DNA of 64,000 bases from Nitrospira sp. BO4 (lineage in GTDB: Bacteria > Nitrospirota > Nitrospiria > Nitrospirales > Nitrospiraceae), in NCBI GenBank assembly GCA_030144965.1, contig JAMPUU010000010.1, positions 186,001-250,000 on the forward strand. Reading direction: 5' to 3'. Within the stretch, counting starts at the first letter, position 1. Each line of letters starts with the position of its first letter. Shown piece after piece: positions 58,430-64,000 of the stretch. The translations under genes and the position numbers were made by a program. Below the pieces are notes generated by a model. The model made no database searches and was not told where the DNA came from. It was given only the letters and a program-made list of their open reading frames with translations.

Positions 58430-59733
58430 CGGACGTGTTCATCCCATGGCTGTGCGCCGGGATTCCATTCGCGGGTGCACTCGTCTGTCTGGCGTGTTGG
58501 TCCGATCCCTACCGCGTGAAGATGTGTGCGATCATCAGTTCTGTCATCAGCCTTGCGTCGATCACCGGAGTCGCCAATCTGCTTCCGACTCCGCCCGATG
58601 GTCTCTTGCCGCTCTATTTGCTGCCGATCGCAGCTATAGTGTCCGCATTAGGCCAGCCGGTTCACGAACACCATCGGCTCTCTTGGACCATGACCTTGGT
58701 CTTTCTCGGTTTAGGAATGGCCGTGCTCACCGGCGGGAATTCGGTCGGCCCGCTCTGCCTGATCTCGCTCATGCTGATCATCATGTTCCTTCTGTACCGT
58801 CATCACACCACGCTCTGGCCCATCTCCTGGTGGGGCATCGGCTCCTTCGGTGTCGGGGTAGCCGGCACGGCATTCTCTCTCGCGGCCGGACCGCCCATCT
58901 CATCGGTGGCATCCTTGGCGACTTGTGCCGTTCTGTTGCCGCTCATGCCTTTTCATGACGGGTACCTGACGGCGCTGACCAGGCTCCCGGGTAGCTTGCC
59001 GCCGTTCATTGTGTTACTGCTGCCCGTGCTCGGCCTTCATGGACTGGAGGCTGCCATGCCGACGATGCCGAATGAATTCGTTGCGGTCGTCAGCCTCCTG
59101 GCCCTGGCCAGCGCGCTGTACGGCGCGATCAAGGCGTTGGCCCAGTCGCGGGTGCGTCTCTTGGTGGGCTACGGCAGCGTCTCGTTCTTTTCGATCCTCT
59201 GGTGGTTTGTGGCCGGAGCCCACACCGCGACGCCACGCGCGGCCGTGCTGGCCGGAGCAGTCGGTCTCGCCACCGGCGGGCTCTTGGTGGCCTGGCAAGT
59301 GATCCGCACGAGATACGGCGACGATGTGGATCCGCAGTCCATCAGCGGCCTGGCCGCGGCGATGCCGAAATATGCGGTTCTGTTTTCTCTGTTGGGCCTG
59401 GCTGCGATGGGAATCCCGCCCTTCGGCGTGTTCGCTGGATTCATGGGATTACTGTTGACGGCCCCTCCCTCGTCAACGATCGGCCTCTTCATCGCGCTCA
59501 CGGCCTGGCTTGCCGCCTCGTGGTACATCATGCAAATGGTGCAACAGTTGCTCTTTGGTACTCGCCGGCCGGATTTACGCTATGCCGATCTCCGGCAACC
59601 CGAATTTACTTCACTGTTGATCGTGGTGCTGGTCTTGCTGGCGCTTGGCCTGGCCCCGACCAACTGGTATGCCTCGAATCAGATTCCGAATAAGACCGCC
59701 GCCATGGAGCAGTCTCTCGTATGGAACCGCTAG
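58426..59733 (+). CDS. Third proton-conducting membrane subunit (NuoM/NuoN-like)
   Basis: Polytopic membrane protein of 435 residues with about 12 hydrophobic segments. It is related to the antiporter-type subunits but shorter and more divergent than DabB: LATCAVLLPLMPFHDGYLTA, RVRLLVGYGSVSFFSILWWF and SLLGLAAMGIPPFGVFAGFM correspond to NuoM/NuoN blocks. The usual Lys in the PLHxWLP motif is replaced by PFHDGYL. It is coupled upstream to dabB2 by ATGA and overlaps dabA by 13 bases, so it is certainly part of the same transcript. It may complete a three-channel complex. Confidence 0.8.
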   Translation: MTDVFIPWLCAGIPFAGALVCLACWSDPYRVKMCAIISSVISLASITGVANLLPTPPDGLLPLYLLPIAAIVSALGQPVHEHHRLSWTMTLVFLGLGMAVLTGGNSVGPLCLISLMLIIMFLLYRHHTTLWPISWWGIGSFGVGVAGTAFSLAAGPPISSVASLATCAVLLPLMPFHDGYLTALTRLPGSLPPFIVLLLPVLGLHGLEAAMPTMPNEFVAVVSLLALASALYGAIKALAQSRVRLLVGYGSVSFFSILWWFVAGAHTATPRAAVLAGAVGLATGGLLVAWQVIRTRYGDDVDPQSISGLAAAMPKYAVLFSLLGLAAMGIPPFGVFAGFMGLLLTAPPSSTIGLFIALTAWLAASWYIMQMVQQLLFGTRRPDLRYADLRQPEFTSLLIVVLVLLALGLAPTNWYASNQIPNKTAAMEQSLVWNR

Positions 59734-62700
59734 AGCACGTGACTGACATTGAGTCCAGGCGGATGGAATTGCGCGGGGTCGTCCGTCTTGCTGGGGAAGT
59801 CATTGCGCAGTACTGGCCGATGAGGACCTTCGTCCACCACAATCCCTTGCACAGTATCGAATATCTGCCGTTCGAAGAAGCCGTCAAGCGCGGAAAGCAG
59901 TTCATGGGCGGTAACGGTTATCTTCCCAGCCATCTGTATCGTGAGTACCTCAAGGCCGGCCGAATCCGGTCCGCTCATCTCGATGACGCGCTCAAACCGC
60001 GCGTCATCGACAAGCATGTGCCCATCGGATCGTACGCCGTCACGCACGGCTCGGTCTTGCGCGCTTGTTTGGCTGAGGGACTGTGTGCTCCGGCCATGGA
60101 GCCGCTTGACGATCAACTTGAAGATCCCGACAGGCCGCTGATCGACGCACTGGCCCATAAGCTGGAGTGCGTGCTTCTTCCTTTTTCACTGGATGATCGA
60201 ATCCGAAAAGTCGTGGATGAGAGCCACGCCGCGCTTTGCAAATGGCTCACCCTTTCGCACTGGTGCGATGACACACTTGGCACACAGATCGTCCAGCAGA
60301 TCAACGAGCAAATGATCAAGTGGTGCGGCGCCTTCCTGGACGAGGGCCATGCCACATGGGTCATGCCGGGACGTGAAAAGGGTCTGTATGAAGCCTGGAA
60401 GGCCATGGCCTCCCATGAATGGTCTCCCTGCGGGATCAAAGACAGTTGCAGGAAGATCGCGCAGTTGCCGGACTATCCGGAAGACGCGCTCCTCGAGAGC
60501 CTGGGCGCATTGGGGATTCCTGATGAACTTCTACAAGATTATTTATCATTGCAATTGACGGCGCTGCCGGGCTGGGCCGGCTTCATCAAATGGCGAGGCG
60601 AGGAACGTGATTATCCGTGGCAGCAGGCCAATCCGGTGGGCCTCGTCAAATTTCTGGCCATTCGACTCTGGTATGCGCGGGAACTGGTGCAGGCGGCCTG
60701 TCAGGACTATCTTGGCATTCAGGGCCGATTCGACGCCATCTCTGCCTACATGCGCGACTATCCCGAAGAATATTATCTTCGACGGCAGCGGGTGGCCGGC
60801 CGGTTGCCCGCCCTCTATGCCGAGGAAGTTGACCGGCTCTCACATCGGAAAGGGCAAAGCTGGAACAATGTCCTCACACGGTACCGCGCCGAAGTCATTC
60901 CCCGGCTGCAGGCGGCCTCTCGTCGCGGGGCCGCACGCCGGCTTCTCGCCTTGGCCCATTCATTGACCATTGATTCCACGGCACTCCTTGAAAGCACCCC
61001 AGCGGATCTCAAGCAAGTCGTCGACTGGTTGGAGGCATTCCCCGAATCGGACCATGGACCCGTATGGCTCAAGGCCCTGGAGGCCGGCTACCAGGAACAG
61101 CTGTTGGGACACTTGCGCGCGCGCACCGAGCATGCCGCTCCCTCTGAGATGGCGCGCCCGTACTCACAGTCGGTCTACTGCATCGACGTGCGTTCCGAAC
61201 CGTTCCGCCGCCATCTCGAATCGGTCGGCCCACACGAAACGTATGGCTTCGCGGGTTTCTTTGCCGCCTTTATCCGCTATCGAGCCTGGGGAAAGGAGCA
61301 TGATACGGAACAGTTCCCCGTGATCATGCGGGCGAAGAACGAGGTGCGGGAAATTCCGCGTAGCTATCTCGATCATAAGGTATCGCAGCATGCGGCACGG
61401 GCCAAGTGGGTACATGCGGGTCACACGCTCTTGCACGACCTGAAGGAGAATGTCGTGACACCCTATGTCATGGTGGAATCGCTGGGGTGGTTTTACGGCC
61501 TGCCGATTTTCGGCAAAACGTTGGTCCCGGCGCTCTATCAGCGCTGGACCGCCTGGTTACGACGCCTGTTCGTCCCCTCATTGGCCACCACACTGACGAT
61601 AGACAAATTGGCGCCCGGTGAAACCGCCGAGATGCTCGAAGCGGAACAACACGCCGTGATCAGGGAGGCCTTGCACGAACACTTCGGACTGCGCAGTTCC
61701 CGTATCATGCCCACGCTCGTGGAAGGTTTACGGCAGCGTGCGCTGACAGTGGAAGGAGACCCGGAACCTCCGATCGGCGCCGAAGAAATCGAGCGGGCCG
61801 GTCTCACACCGGAGACGATCAACGCGTTTGTCGAAATCCTACGTCGGCAATACGATCTGACGACGAGATCCGCGTCACGACACAAGGAACGGCTCACCCG
61901 GACCGGGTTCACCTTGGAAGAACAGGTTCTGACTGTCGACACGGCACTCCGTATGATGGGGCTGACCAAGAATTTCGCCCGGCTCGTCCTCTTCTGCGCC
62001 CACGGGAGCACGTCGGACAACAATCCCTACGAATCCGCGCTCGATTGCGGGGCCTGCGGCGGCAATGAGGGCAAACCCAATGCACGTGTCCTCGCGATGA
62101 TGGCGAACAATCCCAGGGTCCGCGAGCGAATCGCCAAACTGGGAATCAACATCCCCTCCGACACGCATTTTCTCGCCGGCCAGATGGATACGACGACCGA
62201 TGCCGTACAACTATTCGACCTTGAAGACGCCCCGCCGACCCATCGCGCGGATATAGCTCGACTCCAAGAAGACCTCAAAGATGCCTCCGTGCTCACTAGT
62301 CAAGAACGCTGTGCGCGCTTTCCCGATGTCCAACACGTGCTCAATGAGACGGAGGCCGAAGCGCATGTCCGCAGGCGGAGCATGGACTGGAGTCAGGTCA
62401 GGCCGGAGTGGGGTCTGTCAAACAATACGTCGTTCCTGATCGGACGAAGGGAACTGACGAAAGGACTGGACCTGGGCGGTCGCGTCTTCCTGCACTCGTA
62501 CGATTATCGAGAAGATCCGAGCAACCGATTGCTCGAAGTGTTGCTCACAGCCCCGCAGGTCGTGGCGCAGTGGATCAACATGGAACACTATTTTTCGGCG
62601 GTGGACAACGAGGTCTACGGAAGCGGCAGTAAGATCTACCACAACGTGGTGGGACGGTTGGGCATCATGTCGGGGCCATGGAGCGACCTTCGGCTTGGAT

Positions 62701-62954
62701 TGGCCAGGCAAACCGTCATGAGCGGCGAAGGCGCCTATCACGAGCCGATGCGGCTGTTGACGATCATTGAGGCGCCGCGTGAACGGATCGACAAGCTTAT
62801 CGCGCGGCACGAAGTGCTCCGGCACTTCTATCATAATGAGTGGGTGCACCTGATCGCTCTCGATCCTGAAAAGAAGATATGGTATCGGTATCGCCCCACC
62901 GGCGAGTGGAACGCGATCATGGAGCAGGTGTACAGTGGGACCTCTCATTCGTGA
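59721..62954 (+). CDS. dabA: DabA-type inorganic carbon transporter subunit (DUF2309)
   Basis: Peripheral zinc protein of 1077 residues that, with DabB, hydrates CO2 to bicarbonate vectorially. It begins with HHNPLHSIEYLPFEEAV (HxNPL block). The carbonic-anhydrase-like zinc site is complete: Cys487 and Asp489 in YCIDVRSEPFRRHLE, His761 in CAHGSTSDNNPYESAL and Cys776 in DCGACGG. The Cys-x-Asp and His-x14-Cys spacings equal those of the characterised Halothiobacillus protein. It is longer than the roughly 830-residue classical form. It overlaps the third membrane gene and is followed by a P-II-like gene. Confidence 0.93.
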   Translation: MEPLEHVTDIESRRMELRGVVRLAGEVIAQYWPMRTFVHHNPLHSIEYLPFEEAVKRGKQFMGGNGYLPSHLYREYLKAGRIRSAHLDDALKPRVIDKHVPIGSYAVTHGSVLRACLAEGLCAPAMEPLDDQLEDPDRPLIDALAHKLECVLLPFSLDDRIRKVVDESHAALCKWLTLSHWCDDTLGTQIVQQINEQMIKWCGAFLDEGHATWVMPGREKGLYEAWKAMASHEWSPCGIKDSCRKIAQLPDYPEDALLESLGALGIPDELLQDYLSLQLTALPGWAGFIKWRGEERDYPWQQANPVGLVKFLAIRLWYARELVQAACQDYLGIQGRFDAISAYMRDYPEEYYLRRQRVAGRLPALYAEEVDRLSHRKGQSWNNVLTRYRAEVIPRLQAASRRGAARRLLALAHSLTIDSTALLESTPADLKQVVDWLEAFPESDHGPVWLKALEAGYQEQLLGHLRARTEHAAPSEMARPYSQSVYCIDVRSEPFRRHLESVGPHETYGFAGFFAAFIRYRAWGKEHDTEQFPVIMRAKNEVREIPRSYLDHKVSQHAARAKWVHAGHTLLHDLKENVVTPYVMVESLGWFYGLPIFGKTLVPALYQRWTAWLRRLFVPSLATTLTIDKLAPGETAEMLEAEQHAVIREALHEHFGLRSSRIMPTLVEGLRQRALTVEGDPEPPIGAEEIERAGLTPETINAFVEILRRQYDLTTRSASRHKERLTRTGFTLEEQVLTVDTALRMMGLTKNFARLVLFCAHGSTSDNNPYESALDCGACGGNEGKPNARVLAMMANNPRVRERIAKLGINIPSDTHFLAGQMDTTTDAVQLFDLEDAPPTHRADIARLQEDLKDASVLTSQERCARFPDVQHVLNETEAEAHVRRRSMDWSQVRPEWGLSNNTSFLIGRRELTKGLDLGGRVFLHSYDYREDPSNRLLEVLLTAPQVVAQWINMEHYFSAVDNEVYGSGSKIYHNVVGRLGIMSGPWSDLRLGLARQTVMSGEGAYHEPMRLLTIIEAPRERIDKLIARHEVLRHFYHNEWVHLIALDPEKKIWYRYRPTGEWNAIMEQVYSGTSHS

Positions 62955-62988
62955 AGGGTCCTCGCCCCGCGGCTACAAGGGAGCGAGC

Positions 62989-63039
62989 GTGGACGACGAT
63001 AGCTATCATCAGAAGAAGGCCGAGAAAGGAGTGATGTAA
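62989..63039 (+). CDS. Possible 16-codon mini-ORF before the P-II-like gene
   Basis: GTG GAC GAC GAT... reads VDDDSYHQKKAEKGVM and stops in TAA, which shares its last A with the ATG of the P-II-like gene. AAGGGAGC lies at good distance upstream. It could couple translation of the P-II-like gene to upstream ribosomes, or be chance. Confidence 0.3.
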   Translation: MDDDSYHQKKAEKGVM

Positions 63040-63368
63040 TGAGCTTGACGTTGCATCCGATGAAGGAAATCCGCGTGATTGTGGGAGGAGAACACCGGCC
63101 GTTCGTGACTGAGTTGCTCGACCGCGTCAAGGCTACGGGGTATACCATCATCGGCAATGTGTCCGGAAAAGGACATCACAGCATACGCGAGGCTCACTTC
63201 ATGTTCAGTGAGCAGGAGAGCCTCGAGATGATCATGACAGTCGTGCCGGAAGATAAGGTTGAGCCGATTCTCGCCGGTCTCCGACCGCTTTTCGAGCGGC
63301 ATTCCGGCGTCATGTTCGTGTCAGATGTCACCGTGAGTCGCCAGGAATACTTTGGGAAGAAACGGTAA
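63039..63368 (+). CDS. P-II-like signalling protein of the inorganic carbon cluster
   Basis: GlnB-fold protein of 109 residues. It shows the P-II pattern: KEIRVIVGGEHRPFVTELLD (first strand-helix), GYTIIGNVSGKGHHS leading into the T-loop, and a second repeat with MIMTVVPEDKVEPILAGLRP and HSGVMFVSDVTVSRQEYF. The canonical T-loop Tyr and the Q/K effector residues are not obvious, so this belongs to the carbon-related P-II-like group (SbtB/CPII type), which bind adenine nucleotides. AAAGGAG precedes the ATG. Last gene of the dab cluster; likely an allosteric regulator of the transporter. Confidence 0.82.
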   Translation: MSLTLHPMKEIRVIVGGEHRPFVTELLDRVKATGYTIIGNVSGKGHHSIREAHFMFSEQESLEMIMTVVPEDKVEPILAGLRPLFERHSGVMFVSDVTVSRQEYFGKKR

Positions 63369-63617
63369 GAGTCTTTGACTTCGAGTTCCACGCTGACTCC
63401 GCCCTACCTCATTTGTGCCATACCTCGGGATTGAATAATACCTTTCATCACCTGACGAGTGCGCGCGATAACGTCAAATGAACGGAGGTCTACTTGTAAT
63501 GGTCTGTAAATCGACTGAATGTTGAAGAGGATTTCAATACGTTGTGCGACAGGAGGAAACTAACGTAACGGCCTACACCTGCAGTCCACAATGCGGAGAA
63601 GCTTGCTACTTAGGGCG

Positions 63618-63923
63618 TCAAATCAATTCCCGACATGGAAAAGAAAACAGTTTTAAGGGAATGGGACGCCCCTGTGAACTCTTGAGTCGAGCGGAGTGGA
63701 AGGCTTTCAAGGTGTTGACCGTGTTGTCAACGTGATCGTCAGGGAGCACAGCTAAGATGACAGAATTGCTTCCAGGATAGAAAAATGATCCAACCACATT
63801 CCCTGTTTCTCCCTTCCCCGAAGCATTGGGGATCAGAGTATACGCATCGATATGACATTCGCGCAGAACTTCTTGTATATCGCTGGTCATTGACGAACGA
63901 AACACAAGCATTAGGGTAACCAT
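63618..63923 (-). CDS. Second P-II-like protein
   Basis: Protein of 101 residues with a GlnB-like pattern: MVTLMLVFRSSMTSDIQEVL, HIDAYTLIPNASGKGETGNV, GSFFYPGSNSVILAVLPDDH and a helix TVNTLKAFHSARLK. The SGKGETG segment and the early strand match small P-II-like proteins lacking a full T-loop. It is convergent with the first P-II-like gene, 249 bases away; that gap holds no gene I can support. The ATG at 63923 has no strong ribosome site. Whether it acts on carbon uptake or another transporter is unknown. Confidence 0.65.
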   Translation of the reverse strand: MVTLMLVFRSSMTSDIQEVLRECHIDAYTLIPNASGKGETGNVVGSFFYPGSNSVILAVLPDDHVDNTVNTLKAFHSARLKSSQGRPIPLKLFSFPCRELI

Positions 63924-64000
63924 ATAATCTAATTCCCCTAGAAAGTGGTTATAGATCCCAGCAGCCTCGCTGTAAGTAGGGAATGTACCACTTCTTCGTT

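Overview
This window looks like chromosomal DNA of a Nitrospira-type bacterium (phylum Nitrospirota). That assignment is an inference. It rests on gene content (a DabA/DabB-type inorganic-carbon uptake cluster with duplicated membrane subunits, a hopanoid C-3 methylase, many PilZ and conserved-hypothetical genes), moderately high GC and a repeat of a kind I associate with that genus. No rRNA, tRNA, CRISPR array, transposase or phage gene was seen.

0-5.3 kb: a minus-strand housekeeping block, infB (cut by the window edge), nusA and rimP, preceded by a class-IV aminotransferase, a chagasin-like protein, a Rieske protein and a DUF192 protein. A divergent ferredoxin and a secreted cupredoxin follow, separated by two strong terminators. 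5.3-15 kb: a CBS protein, a cellulose-synthase-like glycosyltransferase with two PilZ regions, a MEKHLA/PAS protein, leuC-leuD, corA, a cysQ-type phosphatase and a class-I aminotransferase. 15-24 kb: a PilZ protein, small membrane proteins, secreted MsrA, a LOG-like protein, a TPR protein and a translationally coupled tldD-tldE pair.

24-34 kb is the accessory region. It has a cupin gene and a truncated second copy of its 5' end, a possible ADP-ribosyltransferase-like ORF, and two attC-like imperfect palindromes bracketing a single ORF, as in an integron cassette. After these come two tandem TraT-like genes and, divergently, two tandem paralogous lipoproteins of about 700 residues whose function I cannot name.

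34-54 kb: hpnR, a zinc-ribbon regulator, a PilZ protein, a DUF1295 membrane enzyme, an SDR-family reductase, a 1262-residue hybrid histidine kinase, ettA, a flavin-linked oxidoreductase, two coupled alpha/beta hydrolases with a tiny Cys-containing ORF, a 1075-residue membrane protein with a possible periplasmic binding-protein module, and selO.

54-64 kb: the dissolved inorganic carbon cluster. A probable structured leader with a terminator-like hairpin precedes dabB1. Then come a short inverted-repeat element, a close paralogue dabB2, a third NuoM/NuoN-like subunit, dabA (with the Cys-Asp/His-Cys zinc site) and a P-II-like gene. A second P-II-like gene lies opposite at the window end. Together they suggest energised CO2/bicarbonate uptake under P-II-type control and possibly riboregulation.
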